In this document: one piece after another, positions 26,901 through 34,888 of the stretch
How the letters are laid out: each line of letters begins with the position of its first letter
How positions within the stretch are numbered: position 1 is the first letter of the stretch
Assembly (NCBI GenBank): GCA_011056635.1
Contig: DSEO01000262.1
Location: forward strand, 1-54,681
DNA length: 54,681 nt
Source: Bacteroides sp.
GTDB lineage: Bacteria > Bacteroidota > Bacteroidia > Bacteroidales > GCA-2748055
Reading direction: 5' to 3'
Program-made: the position numbers and the translations under genes
Notes under the pieces: generated by a model
The model's database searches: none
The model's input: only the letters and a program-made list of their open reading frames with translations
Told to the model about the DNA's origin: nothing

Positions 26901-28214
26901 CTTGCTCCGGGCTGGAGAAAACTGTATGAGAAGACATTCGGGGATGACTGTTTCATGAGACAGGAGGACCGGCTCATGTGGGACAAGATCAAATTTGTGA
27001 GCGACCGGGATATATGGGAACTGAAGTCGGATGAAAGAGAAAGGCTCATCAATTATATCAAGGAGCAGTTCACCATGGTTTCTTCAAAGATCATGGATAA
27101 TCCCGGACAAATGCTGGAGATTGCCCATACCCTGAACAAGGATGCGCTGACCATTGCTTTTGCCAGGCGTTTTGCCACCTATAAACGAGCCCACCTGCTG
27201 TTCAGGGATCCGGAAAGGCTTGCGCGGATCGTGAACAATCCCAAGAAACCTGTCCAGTTCGTATTTGCAGGGAAAGCACATCCCAGGGATATCCCCGGTC
27301 AGGACCTGATCAAGATGATCGTGGAGTATTCCAAGCGGCCGGAATTTTTGGGAAAGATCGTTTTTCTCCAGAATTACAATATCCAGCTGGCCAAACGGTT
27401 GATACGGGGAGCGGATATCTGGCTGAATACCCCGACAAGACCGCTGGAGGCTTCGGGAACGAGCGGAGAAAAAGCAGTGATGAACGGGACCATGCATTTC
27501 AGTGTCCTGGACGGATGGTGGGCGGAAGGTTACCGTCATGACGCAGGCTGGGCGCTGCCGATCGATCGTTCATTTGATAACCAGGAACTGCAGGATGAAC
27601 TGGACGCTGAACGGATCTATTCCATGCTGGAAAATGATGTCATTGAAAAATTTTATCAGCGGAACGAGGAAGACATCCCGGAGGACTGGATCGGGATGAT
27701 CAGAAATACCATTGCCCATGTGGCTCCGGAATTCACCATGAACAGGATGCTGCGTGATTACCTGGACCGGTTTTACATGAAGCTTTACCAGCGTACAAGG
27801 AAGATGAAGGAGAAGGATTACCGCATTTCCAAAGAACTGGCACACTGGAAGCACAGGATCCTGACCCACTGGAAGAACATCCGGGTAATAGAACATGAAT
27901 TCCCGGATGTGACACGGGAAGAGTTCAAGGTGGGCGAGACCTATACGGGGAAAGTGGTACTGGACCTGGACGGACTTACTTTCAGGGAGATCGGCGTGGA
28001 GCTGGTGCTTGTGAACAGTGCGCGGAACGAAGAAGAGTCCATTTATCGGGGGACAGTCGACTTCACCTGTACAAAACACGAAGGATCAATCGCCGAGTAC
28101 ACGTTTGAACAGCATGTCAATGAAACCGGCCTGTTTGATATCGGGTTCCGCATCTATCCGAAACACGACCTGATCCCCCACAGGATGGACTTCCCGCTGG
28201 TCCGGTGGCTCTAG
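23979..28214 (+). CDS. Glycogen synthase (GT3)-alpha-glucan phosphorylase (GT35) fusion
   Basis: A 1411-residue two-enzyme polypeptide. Residues 1 to about 540 are a GT3 glycogen synthase of the fungal/animal type: FEVSWEVCNKIGGIHTV at the start (donor loop), TTHATCVGRS, and FPSYYEPWGYTPLES (E-x7-E) near 435. From about 585 a DUF3417-like lead (LSRNLWWSWTQEAGDLF) opens a GlgP-type alpha-glucan phosphorylase: NEGHAAF, THTPVPAGHDSF, ATYKRAHLL, and EASGTSGEKAVMNGT, whose Lys holds pyridoxal phosphate. The first half builds alpha-1,4-glucan, likely from UDP-glucose; the second releases glucose-1-phosphate. A C-terminal beta domain (about 1300-1411) follows. It starts by four-base overlap with GH57 and ends convergent to glgB. 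Confidence 0.92.
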   Translation: MIRPDYLFEVSWEVCNKIGGIHTVISTKALSLVRELNDHYITIGPDVWRDNAEHPEFEEDQNLYAEWREEAFRDGIRVRIGRWKVAGKPVAVVLDFTSFFNEKNDIFKSLWETYKLDSINGQWDYIEPALFGYASGKAIESFLGFYGLQEHKVVAQFHEWQTGAGLLYLEQYQPQVGTVFTTHATCVGRSISGNNQLFYSNLAAMNGDQKARELNIISKHSLEKLASNQADAFTTVSELTARECLQFHERKVDVVIPNGFDDSLIPADKEYAEKRKTAREKMLQVASLLCGEKIPGEAILVATSGRYEFRNKGIDLFIDALGALNKSKECGKTMVAFILIPANHYGPRKKLVEALEGHIESEFTGRHLTHNLHYMEHDMILNRINSNGLSNDKADRVKVIFVPSYLDGRDGVFNLSYYDVLIGLDLTIFPSYYEPWGYTPLESLAFGIPTVTTTLTGFGHWINQKFKEELKGIRVIPRDDFNGAEVTGAIGKIIHEFCSLEPEKKEQIRKEACEISRNLLWENLVVHQWQAFDRALESASGKKSIVYEKERIERLPETEQVLVDIQPHWRRVLVQQDIPEQLKILEELSRNLWWSWTQEAGDLFESMNPDLWREVGENPVELLERLPYEVLKKYEKDQDFIGKLNRVYQSYRDYMEQPPREGKPSISYFSMEFGLHNSLSTYSGGLGLLAGDYLKEASDYNLSMIGVGLLYRYGYFRQLISAGGEQVAQSDPQDLSRLPVTPVRDEAGNWKSIQIVLPGRTLHARIWKVQVGRVPLYLLDTDYEANQADDRTITHNLYGGDNENRLKQEILLGIGGIRALRTIGVETDLYHCNEGHAAFIGLERLREYIQTENMTYPEAMEVVRASSLFTTHTPVPAGHDSFDEDLMRKYVAHYPERLKITWNQFMNLGRYHPNNKDEKFSMSVLAVKLSQEVNGVSRLHGKVTRKMFKGLWPGYLSEELHIGHVTNGVHLPTWLAPGWRKLYEKTFGDDCFMRQEDRLMWDKIKFVSDRDIWELKSDERERLINYIKEQFTMVSSKIMDNPGQMLEIAHTLNKDALTIAFARRFATYKRAHLLFRDPERLARIVNNPKKPVQFVFAGKAHPRDIPGQDLIKMIVEYSKRPEFLGKIVFLQNYNIQLAKRLIRGADIWLNTPTRPLEASGTSGEKAVMNGTMHFSVLDGWWAEGYRHDAGWALPIDRSFDNQELQDELDAERIYSMLENDVIEKFYQRNEEDIPEDWIGMIRNTIAHVAPEFTMNRMLRDYLDRFYMKLYQRTRKMKEKDYRISKELAHWKHRILTHWKNIRVIEHEFPDVTREEFKVGETYTGKVVLDLDGLTFREIGVELVLVNSARNEEESIYRGTVDFTCTKHEGSIAEYTFEQHVNETGLFDIGFRIYPKHDLIPHRMDFPLVRWL

Positions 28215-28237
28215 GCAATGCAGGCAGGGTTCGGCAC

Positions 28238-30250
28238 CTACCTGACTGCCGGTGTCTTCATCCGTTTCAGCACAATCCCGGTCCGTGAAGGAAGGTACAC
28301 TTTGAGGTTATGTTTCAGGCCGAAAGATTTCTCTACCATGGAACGGTGGATCGTTGCCGTATCGTATCGTCCGAACCCCCCGAACTCCGGTGAGTCGGTG
28401 CAAAGCACCGGTTTGTATTTGCCTGCATCCACCGCCAGGCCGTAATCGGTGTATGAATGGGAGGGATGAAAATTAAAAATGAAAAGCAGTCCCCTGCGTT
28501 CAAAGGCGATCACCAGGTCCCCCTGGTCAGTTTTCACATGGTTGCAGGAGGTCTGGTAGATCCCGGATTTTTTGATGAGACGGATCATCTCCCTGTCGAA
28601 GTCTGACAGAAAATGATACCTCAGGTCTTTGTTTTTCATCAGGCTCCACTGTCTCCTGGCATATTTGTAGGACCAGTTATTGCCTTCCCGGGGAAAGTCG
28701 ATCCATTCGGGATGACCGAATTCATTGCCCATGAAATTCAGGTATCCGTTCCCTGCAGCGGCGGCTGTGATCAGACGGATCATCTTGTGGAGTGCGATGC
28801 CCCGGTCCACCACCAGGTTTTGGGACGCTTTGTTCATGTGCCAGTACATCTCCTTGTCGATCAGCCTGAAAATAATGGTTTTGTCACCCACGAGCGCCTG
28901 GTCGTGACTTTCGGCATACCCCACCGTTTTTTCATCAGCCCGCTTGTTGGTCAGCTCATGATAGATCTGCTGCATGTTCCACTGTTCGTCAGCACGCTCC
29001 TTGATGGTTTTGATCCAGAAGTCCGGTGTTCCCATGGCCAGACGGTAATTGAATCCCACGCCTCCGGCCTCGATGGGTGCGGCGAGACCCGGATATCCGC
29101 TCATGTCTTCCGCAATGGAGATGGCCCCGGGCCGTATCTCCTGGATCATTTTGTTGGCAAGTGAAAGATAGGTAAGGGCATCTTCATCCTGTCCGCCGTC
29201 GAAATAAAAATCGTAACTGGTAAAATCCTTACCCAGCCCGTGATCATAATAGAGCATGCTCGTCACCCCGTCAAACCTGAACCCGTCGAACCTGAACTCG
29301 GTGAGCCAGTAATTGACATTGGATAGCAGGAAGTGAAGCACCTCATTTTTCCCGTAATCGAAACAGAGCGAGTCCCAGGCCACATGGATCCGCCGGTCTC
29401 CCCGGTGGAAATACTGACCGGGATCCCCGTCAAATCTTCCCGGTCCCTCCACCTCATTTCTGACAGCATGGGAATGTACGATATCCATGATCACCGCCAT
29501 TCCGTGTTTGTGTGCCTCATCGATCAGGGCTTTCAGTTCATCGGGATTGCCGAACCTGGAACTCGGGGCAAAGAAGCTGGAAACATGGTAACCGAACGAT
29601 CCGTAGTAGGGATGCTCCTGGATGGCCATCAGCTGCAGTGTATTGTATCCGGCCTCCACCACATGGGGCAGTATCTTTTCCCTGAATTCCGTGTAGGTCC
29701 CCACACTGTGTTCTTCTGTGGCCATTCCCACATGCGCTTCATAGACCAGGGGCTGGAATCCGTCAAGATCGGGCAGCGGGTGCTTCCATGCATAGCGGTT
29801 TTCCGGCATCCATAGCTCCGCATCAAAGACCTTTGTGTTTGGGTCCTGCACCACCCGGTTGCACCAGACAGGAATGCGTTCACCCTCACCGCCATCCCAT
29901 CTGACCACCAGTTTGTAATGATCCCCGTGTGCGATCATATGCCCGGGAAGCCGGATCTCCCAGTTGCCATGTTCCTTTCTTTCAAATCGGTAATCATCGC
30001 TCAACTGCCATTGATTGAAGGAACCCATCAGGAAAATGGCTGTGGCATTGGGAGCCCACTCCCGCATTACCCACTCACCATCCTGCCTGTGCAGTCCAAA
30101 GTAAAGATGCCCGCTTGCAAAGGACTGCAGCGAGCCCTGACTCCCGACCAGTTCCATTTCACGGACAAAGATCTTTTCATGGCGTCGGAGGATGGCCGGG
30201 CTGTAGGGTTCCAGCCAGGGATCGTTTTTTATCAGATCGAGAACCTTCAT
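28238..30250 (-). CDS. glgB: 1,4-alpha-glucan branching enzyme
   Basis: About 670 residues from the ATG at 30250 (MKVLDLIKNDPWLEP), a typical start for Bacteroidota branching enzymes; a GTG at 30307 would add 19 residues. A CBM48-like N-terminus (NATAIFLMGSFNQW) is followed by a GH13 barrel with DIVHSHAVRN, GFRFDGVTSMLYYDHG (catalytic Asp), SIAEDMSGYPG (catalytic Glu) and YAESHDQALVG (transition-state Asp). It cuts alpha-1,4 chains and reattaches them as alpha-1,6 branches, completing the glycogen locus. It is convergent with the synthase/phosphorylase gene and divergent from ribF. Confidence 0.95.
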   Translation of the reverse strand: MKVLDLIKNDPWLEPYSPAILRRHEKIFVREMELVGSQGSLQSFASGHLYFGLHRQDGEWVMREWAPNATAIFLMGSFNQWQLSDDYRFERKEHGNWEIRLPGHMIAHGDHYKLVVRWDGGEGERIPVWCNRVVQDPNTKVFDAELWMPENRYAWKHPLPDLDGFQPLVYEAHVGMATEEHSVGTYTEFREKILPHVVEAGYNTLQLMAIQEHPYYGSFGYHVSSFFAPSSRFGNPDELKALIDEAHKHGMAVIMDIVHSHAVRNEVEGPGRFDGDPGQYFHRGDRRIHVAWDSLCFDYGKNEVLHFLLSNVNYWLTEFRFDGFRFDGVTSMLYYDHGLGKDFTSYDFYFDGGQDEDALTYLSLANKMIQEIRPGAISIAEDMSGYPGLAAPIEAGGVGFNYRLAMGTPDFWIKTIKERADEQWNMQQIYHELTNKRADEKTVGYAESHDQALVGDKTIIFRLIDKEMYWHMNKASQNLVVDRGIALHKMIRLITAAAAGNGYLNFMGNEFGHPEWIDFPREGNNWSYKYARRQWSLMKNKDLRYHFLSDFDREMIRLIKKSGIYQTSCNHVKTDQGDLVIAFERRGLLFIFNFHPSHSYTDYGLAVDAGKYKPVLCTDSPEFGGFGRYDTATIHRSMVEKSFGLKHNLKVYLPSRTGIVLKRMKTPAVR

Positions 30251-30294
30251 GGCAGCAGGATGTTTAATGAAAAATTTCAGCACTCTAAATTTAT

Positions 30295-30302
30295 TAAATT
30301 TG
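30295..30302 (+). promoter_or_regulatory. Putative -7 box for ribF
   Basis: TAAATTTG matches TAnnTTTG, 23 bases before the ribF ATG, in the 75-base region divergent from glgB. Confidence 0.5.
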
Positions 30303-30325
30303 TGCACTTATTCAGCCATGAACGC

Positions 30326-31267
30326 ATGAAAGTAAACCTGATTGATGAGCCTTTTGTTGCGAGGCGGCCCGTGGTGACCATCGGGATTTTCGATGGTGTG
30401 CATAAGGGCCACCAGTTTATCCTGGACAATCTGAAGGAGCAGGCCGGGAGGAACCGGGGCGAATCGGCCGTGGTGACACTGTGGCCACATCCCAGGATTG
30501 TACTGAACAAGGATGTATGGGATTTCAGGCTGCTGCATTCGCTGGAGGAAAAAACCAGGGAACTGGAAAAAAGGGGTGTGGACCGGCTCATCATTGTTCC
30601 TTTCAACAGGGAGGTGGCTTCTCTTTCAGCATGCGAATTTGTCGTGAAGTACCTGGTGGGAAAGATCGGGGTGGAGGTGCTGATCATGGGATATGACAAC
30701 AAGTTCGGGCGTGAAAGAAAGGGAGATGCAGGACAGCTGAACGATTGTGCCCGCACCCATGGTTTCCGGATCGTGCAGTTGCCGGAACTGGCGGGAAATC
30801 ATGAAAAGGTAAATTCAACCACGATCCGGAATGCAGTGCTGACCGGACAACTGGAGCAGGCAAAAAAACTGCTCGGGTACCACTATTATCTTACGGGGAC
30901 CATCGTCGAGGGGAACCGCATTGGCAGAAAGTTCGGATACCCCACGGCCAATGTTCACCCGCTGGATCCTTACAAGCTGATTCCCCTGGGCGGGGTGTAT
31001 GCTGTAAGGATCGAACGGGAGGGAGCTACATACAGCGGGATGCTGAATATCGGGTACAGGCCCACAATAGACAGTGCCTCCGAGGTAAAGACCATCGAAA
31101 CTCACATTTTTGATGTAACGGGGGATTTTTATGGTGAACAGGTGGTCATCCATTTTATCCAGCGGATCCGGGATGAAATGAAATTCAGCGGAATTGACGA
31201 ACTGAAAAACCAGCTCGATAAAGACAGGATTACGGCGGACCGGCTGCTGAGGGATTATAATGGATGA
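30326..31267 (+). CDS. ribF: Bifunctional riboflavin kinase/FAD synthetase
   Basis: About 313 residues from the ATG at 30326 ([10 protein letters not shown]); the frame stays open upstream through the antisense of glgB, but that extension is an artefact and would more than exceed family length. The N-terminal nucleotidyltransferase domain has [15 protein letters not shown] (HxGH-type motif), and the C-terminal riboflavin kinase domain has [13 protein letters not shown] and a PTI-containing strand. It converts riboflavin to FMN and FAD with ATP in the cytoplasm. It is the expected fusion and length, and is apparently monocistronic. Confidence 0.95.
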   Translation: MKVNLIDEPFVARRPVVTIGIFDGVHKGHQFILDNLKEQAGRNRGESAVVTLWPHPRIVLNKDVWDFRLLHSLEEKTRELEKRGVDRLIIVPFNREVASLSACEFVVKYLVGKIGVEVLIMGYDNKFGRERKGDAGQLNDCARTHGFRIVQLPELAGNHEKVNSTTIRNAVLTGQLEQAKKLLGYHYYLTGTIVEGNRIGRKFGYPTANVHPLDPYKLIPLGGVYAVRIEREGATYSGMLNIGYRPTIDSASEVKTIETHIFDVTGDFYGEQVVIHFIQRIRDEMKFSGIDELKNQLDKDRITADRLLRDYNG

Positions 31268-31320
31268 CGGTCCGGGCGGGCATATCTGACATTTCGCTGG
31301 CATATCTCTGCGGAAAAGTG

Positions 31321-31328
31321 TATTTTTG
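31321..31328 (+). promoter_or_regulatory. Putative -7 box for ahcY
   Basis: TATTTTTG matches TAnnTTTG, 49 bases before the ATG at 31378. The -33 region has only a poor match. Confidence 0.5.
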
Positions 31329-31377
31329 TATGCTGCTTCCCACGGGACCAGTGCATTTTATCATAAACACAAGATTC

Positions 31378-32799
31378 ATGGAAACAATGACATACAAAGA
31401 AACCCTTCCCTACAGGGTAGCGGATATCAAACTGGCGGATTTCGGCAGGTTGGAGATGGAGATCGCGGAAAGAGAAATGCCGGGCCTGATGGCCATCAGG
31501 AATAAATATGCGGATGAGAAACCGCTGAAGGGGGCCAGGATCACCGGATCGCTGCACATGACCATCCAGACGGCGGTTTTGATCGAAACCCTGGCTGCCC
31601 TGGGAGCGGACGTGCGGTGGGCAAGCTGTAACATTTTCAGCACGCAGGATCATGCGGCTGCAGCCATTGCAGCAAGCGGTATCCCGGTCTTCGCCTGGAA
31701 GGGCGAAACCCTGGAGGAGTACTGGTGGTGTACGGCCCAGGCACTGAATTTTCCCGGGGGAAAAGGTCCGCACCTGATCGTGGATGACGGCGGCGATGCC
31801 ACACTGATGGTGCACAGGGGGTATGCAGCAGAGGATGATCCGTCCCTGCTGGATGTGAACCCCGCCAGCCGGGAAGAGAAAGTGATCCTGGAAACACTGA
31901 AGGGGATCCGGCAGGAAGACCCGGGCAGGTGGCACAGGATCGTTCCGGAGATGAAAGGGGTTTCCGAGGAAACAACCACAGGGAACCACCGGCTTTACCA
32001 GATGAAAGAACAGGGACGGTTGCTTTTTCCGGCCATCAACGTGAATGACTCGGTTACCAAATCCAAATTCGACAATCTCTATGGTTGCAGGGAATCACTG
32101 GCGGATGGCATCAAAAGGGCAACCGATGTGATGATTGCGGGAAAGGTGGTCGTGGTGGCCGGTTACGGTGATGTGGGAAAAGGTTGTGCGCACTCCATGA
32201 AATCTTACGGGGCCAGGGTCCTTGTCTCGGAAATAGATCCCATCTGTGCGCTGCAGGCAGCCATGGAAGGATTCGAGGTCACCACGATGGAGGAGGCCAT
32301 CAGGGAAGGAAATATTTTCGTCACCGCCACGGGGAACACGGATGTGATCACGGCCGAACATATGGCGCAGATGAAAGACCAGGCCATCGTCTGTAACATC
32401 GGTCATTTCGATAATGAGATCCAGGTGGACCGGATGATGGAATGGCCGGGGATCAGGCGGGTGAACATCAAACCCCAGGTGGATAAGTTCATTTACGGGG
32501 ACGGGCATGCTATTTTCCTGCTTGCCGAGGGAAGGCTGGTGAACCTGGGATGTGCCACCGGTCACCCTTCCTTTGTGATGAGCAATTCCTTTTCCAACCA
32601 GGTCCTGGCACAGATGGAACTATGGAGGAATGACTACCGCATCGACGTCTACATGCTTCCGAAAAAACTGGATGAAGAGGTGGCCAGGCTTCACCTGGAC
32701 CAGCTGGGCGTGAAGCTGACCACCCTGACCGACAGGCAGTCAGCATACATCGGGGTGAAGAAAGGAGGTCCTTTCAAACCGAATCACTACAGGTACTGA
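31378..32799 (+). CDS. ahcY: Adenosylhomocysteinase
   Basis: About 473 residues from the ATG at 31378; the open frame runs on to 31264 but the protein homology begins near [17 protein letters not shown]. Hallmarks are [17 protein letters not shown] (substrate domain), [21 protein letters not shown], the NAD loop [11 protein letters not shown] and the C-terminal KPNHYRY that reaches the partner subunit's NAD. It hydrolyses S-adenosylhomocysteine reversibly to adenosine and homocysteine, relieving product inhibition of methyltransferases. Its TGA abuts the stop of the convergent lipoprotein gene, with no base between. Confidence 0.97.
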   Translation: METMTYKETLPYRVADIKLADFGRLEMEIAEREMPGLMAIRNKYADEKPLKGARITGSLHMTIQTAVLIETLAALGADVRWASCNIFSTQDHAAAAIAASGIPVFAWKGETLEEYWWCTAQALNFPGGKGPHLIVDDGGDATLMVHRGYAAEDDPSLLDVNPASREEKVILETLKGIRQEDPGRWHRIVPEMKGVSEETTTGNHRLYQMKEQGRLLFPAINVNDSVTKSKFDNLYGCRESLADGIKRATDVMIAGKVVVVAGYGDVGKGCAHSMKSYGARVLVSEIDPICALQAAMEGFEVTTMEEAIREGNIFVTATGNTDVITAEHMAQMKDQAIVCNIGHFDNEIQVDRMMEWPGIRRVNIKPQVDKFIYGDGHAIFLLAEGRLVNLGCATGHPSFVMSNSFSNQVLAQMELWRNDYRIDVYMLPKKLDEEVARLHLDQLGVKLTTLTDRQSAYIGVKKGGPFKPNHYRY

Positions 32800-33234
32800 T
32801 CAATTGAAGATGCGCAGCACATCGCCGTTGAGGGATGTACTGTATTCCACGAGCGGGTAACGGGCCGGACCTGAATTGGGTTCACCCCCGTTCATGAGCA
32901 GGTAGGTGGAACCACACACCGGGCATTCAAAGACACCGAAGAAGGTGGGGTCTTCAGTCACCGCCGCATCATGTTCGGGCCACATGGTACAGGTCCGGTC
33001 ATATGCATGGAATTCCAGGTCGGACTCCCTGTAGATCACGATCCCGTTCACTCCGCCGTCGATGAGCTTGGTGCCGCCGATCCCCAGGTCGGCCAGGTCG
33101 GCATAGAGCAGCAGATAGATATCGAACTCCAGATAGGGAATCAGTTCCCCGCGGTTGGTTTCACAGGAAGGCAGGACCATCCCCTGGAACAGGCCCAGGA
33201 GAACGCACAGGAGTGTCATTTTTGTTTTGCGCAT
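32800..33234 (-). CDS. Rieske-like/cysteine-cluster lipoprotein
   Basis: About 144 residues from the ATG at 33234; an upstream ATG at 33252 would place six residues ahead of the signal. The lipobox is LPSC with Cys24. The remainder resembles the small Rieske-like lipoproteins of Bacteroidales: AYDRTCTMWPEHD, then FECPVCGSTYLL, then GPARYPL and a terminal LRIFN. A true Rieske centre uses CxH and CxxH; here the His positions are Met and Cys, so a standard [2Fe-2S] ligand set is not present and CxxC could bind zinc or an altered cluster. Function is unknown. It lies convergent with ahcY. Confidence 0.65.
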   Translation of the reverse strand: MRKTKMTLLCVLLGLFQGMVLPSCETNRGELIPYLEFDIYLLLYADLADLGIGGTKLIDGGVNGIVIYRESDLEFHAYDRTCTMWPEHDAAVTEDPTFFGVFECPVCGSTYLLMNGGEPNSGPARYPLVEYSTSLNGDVLRIFN

Positions 33235-33248
33235 CGGCCGGACAATGT

Positions 33249-33270
33249 ACAAAAATTGTCAATTTTTTGT
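33249..33270. repeat. Inverted repeat between divergent genes
   Basis: ACAAAAATTG and CAATTTTTTGT face each other across one base, a near-perfect inverted repeat with one extra T, located between the Rieske-like lipoprotein and the coiled-coil membrane protein. It has the size of an operator, but no regulator is nearby and AT-rich DNA makes chance likely. Confidence 0.35.
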
Positions 33271-33317
33271 ATCTTAACTCACTAAAACCATTAATATTGT
33301 ATAACAATTGCTGAAAG

Positions 33318-33896
33318 ATGGACGGAGAATTCGACATTGGAACCATTCTCTATGTGGTGATCACACTGGTGGTCGTGCTGGTCGGCTTGCTGGGACGGAA
33401 AAAGAAACCGGCCGGGGCGGGTTCACAACCCGGGCAGACAGGGAGAGAGGATGATTTACTCCAGAAGCTGGAGAAGGTCTTCAACATGGGAAGGGAAGAG
33501 GGAGTGGAGGTGGAAGAAGTCAGGGAGGATGTCAGCCGGAAGACCGACATGCATGAGCAGGTCGCTGCAATGAAACGTGAACGTTCACAGGAAGTTGAAA
33601 CCAGGGCCACGGGCATGTGGAAGGAATACGAAGCTTTGCACAAAACCGAAAGGGAAGACCAGCAGAAGGGATTACGGGGTTCTCAGGGCGTACCGGGGAG
33701 TGAATCAACTTTTCCTGAAGTCCAGGAAATCAAGGAGGGTGAATCGGTTTTTTCTGATGTCCAGGAACCGGCCGATCAACTGGATGTGATCGAGCTCGGG
33801 GTGTATGAAGGATACGATTTTTTTGACATCGTCAGAGATTTCAATGCGACCACGGCAGTGATCTATTCGGCCATCATCAATCGTACTGAATATTAA
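33318..33896 (+). CDS. Bacteroidales-type membrane-anchored hypothetical protein
   Basis: A 192-residue protein of unknown function. One N-terminal transmembrane helix (about residues 8-25) is followed by a KKK stop-transfer sequence, so most of the protein should be cytoplasmic. Residues 45-115 are charged and helix-prone. Two imperfect copies of ES-x-F-x-x-VQE occur near 128-150. The C-terminus DFFDIVRDFNATTAVIYSAIINRTEY resembles the conserved tail of a widespread Bacteroidota hypothetical family whose members end in a similar A-x-I-Y-S-x-I-x-NR motif. It lies upstream of greA on the same strand, but greA has its own promoter. Confidence 0.7.
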   Translation: MDGEFDIGTILYVVITLVVVLVGLLGRKKKPAGAGSQPGQTGREDDLLQKLEKVFNMGREEGVEVEEVREDVSRKTDMHEQVAAMKRERSQEVETRATGMWKEYEALHKTEREDQQKGLRGSQGVPGSESTFPEVQEIKEGESVFSDVQEPADQLDVIELGVYEGYDFFDIVRDFNATTAVIYSAIINRTEY

Positions 33897-33907
33897 TTAT
33901 TTTTTTA

Positions 33908-33915
33908 TAATTTTG
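33908..33915 (+). promoter_or_regulatory. Putative -7 box for greA
   Basis: TAATTTTG matches TAnnTTTG, 67 bases before the greA ATG, predicting a leader of roughly 60 bases. Confidence 0.5.
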
Positions 33916-33967
33916 TATCCAAAGAGTTCCGGAATTAGCGGGATTCTTTTTGTTTTTATTATGTTTT

Positions 33968-33974
33968 AAGGAGG
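33968..33974 (+). promoter_or_regulatory. Strong Shine-Dalgarno sequence of greA
   Basis: AAGGAGG lies eight bases before the ATG at 33983. Most genes in this window have no such element, as is usual in Bacteroidota, so this strong site decides the start and stands out. Confidence 0.8.
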
Positions 33975-33982
33975 AAATTCCA

Positions 33983-34456
33983 ATGGCACAAGCTTCTTAC
34001 ATGACTGAGGAGGGTCTGGCCAATCTGAAAAGGGAACTGGACCATTTAATCTATGTGGAAAGGCCGGCTATCTCGCTGCAAATTGCGGAGGCCAGGGACA
34101 AGGGTGATCTGTCAGAAAATGCAGAATATGAAGCGGCCAAAGAGGCTCAGGGAATGCTTGAGATGAAGATCGCCAGGCTGGAGAACCTGGTGGCGCATGC
34201 AAGGATCATTGATGAATCCAAAATTGACACATCCCGGGTGCAGATCCTCAATAAAGTGAAGATCAAGAATATCAAGAATAACCAGACGGTTGAATATACC
34301 CTGGTGTCCGAGAGTGAATCGGACATCAAATCAGGAAAGATAGCAGTCACCACTCCCATCGCCAAAGGATTGCTTGGAAAGAAAGTAGGCGACGTGGTGG
34401 ACATCCGGGTTCCCTCCGGATTGATGTCATTTGAGATCATTGCCATTGATTTATAA
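33983..34456 (+). CDS. greA: Transcription elongation factor GreA
   Basis: A 157-residue protein of normal family length from the ATG at 33983. The N-terminal coiled coil contains the tip region GDLSENAEYEAAKEAQ, which carries the acidic residues that reach into the RNA polymerase secondary channel and trigger cleavage of backtracked RNA. The C-terminal FKBP-like domain (about 80-157) ends in the expected VPSGLMSFEIIAIDL. It is followed after 29 bases by a HIT-family gene on the same strand, probably cotranscribed. Confidence 0.96.
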   Translation: MAQASYMTEEGLANLKRELDHLIYVERPAISLQIAEARDKGDLSENAEYEAAKEAQGMLEMKIARLENLVAHARIIDESKIDTSRVQILNKVKIKNIKNNQTVEYTLVSESESDIKSGKIAVTTPIAKGLLGKKVGDVVDIRVPSGLMSFEIIAIDL

Positions 34457-34485
34457 ATTCAGTATTCCATTCATTCCAATCGATC

Positions 34486-34881
34486 ATGTCTACCCTGTTT
34501 TCCAGAATTGTTTCCGGAGAGATCCCTTCTTACAGGATCCATGAAGATGAACGCTATTATGCATTTTTGGATATCAATCCGCTTGCCAGGGGCCACACCC
34601 TGGTGATCCCCAAGGTGGAGACGGATTATCTGTTTGACCTGGAGGATGACGTGCTGGGAGGAATGATGGTATTCGCCAAAAAGGTAGCCAGGGCCATTGA
34701 CAGCACGATGGACTGCAAACGGGTGGGGTTGGCGGTCCTGGGGCTTGAAGTTCCCCATGCCCATATCCATCTGATCCCCATCAACAGTCTTTATGACATT
34801 GAATTCAGCAGACCCAAACTCAAATTCACGGAGGAGGAGTTCCGGGCCACTGCCAGTCTGATCTCCGCAGCGGTGAAGTAA
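34486..34881 (+). CDS. HIT family (HINT-like) nucleotide hydrolase
   Basis: A 131-residue protein with the histidine triad HAHIHLIPI (His91, His93, His95; the middle of the last two is the nucleophile region). FSRIVSGEIPSYRI near the start and ARGHTLVIPK are standard for the HINT branch. Such enzymes hydrolyse adenosine phosphoramidates or acyl-adenylates. It sits 29 bases after greA and ends seven bases from the convergent ruvC. The normal substrate in the cell is not known for this branch. Confidence 0.92.
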   Translation: MSTLFSRIVSGEIPSYRIHEDERYYAFLDINPLARGHTLVIPKVETDYLFDLEDDVLGGMMVFAKKVARAIDSTMDCKRVGLAVLGLEVPHAHIHLIPINSLYDIEFSRPKLKFTEEEFRATASLISAAVK

Positions 34882-34888
34882 GCCGGGG

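Noticed and set aside
29918-30325. N-terminal extension of ribF
   Set aside because: It reads through the antisense of glgB and has no homology; the ATG at 30326 gives the normal RibF length.
32800-33234. Canonical Rieske [2Fe-2S] protein
   Set aside because: Neither of the two His ligands is at the expected place.
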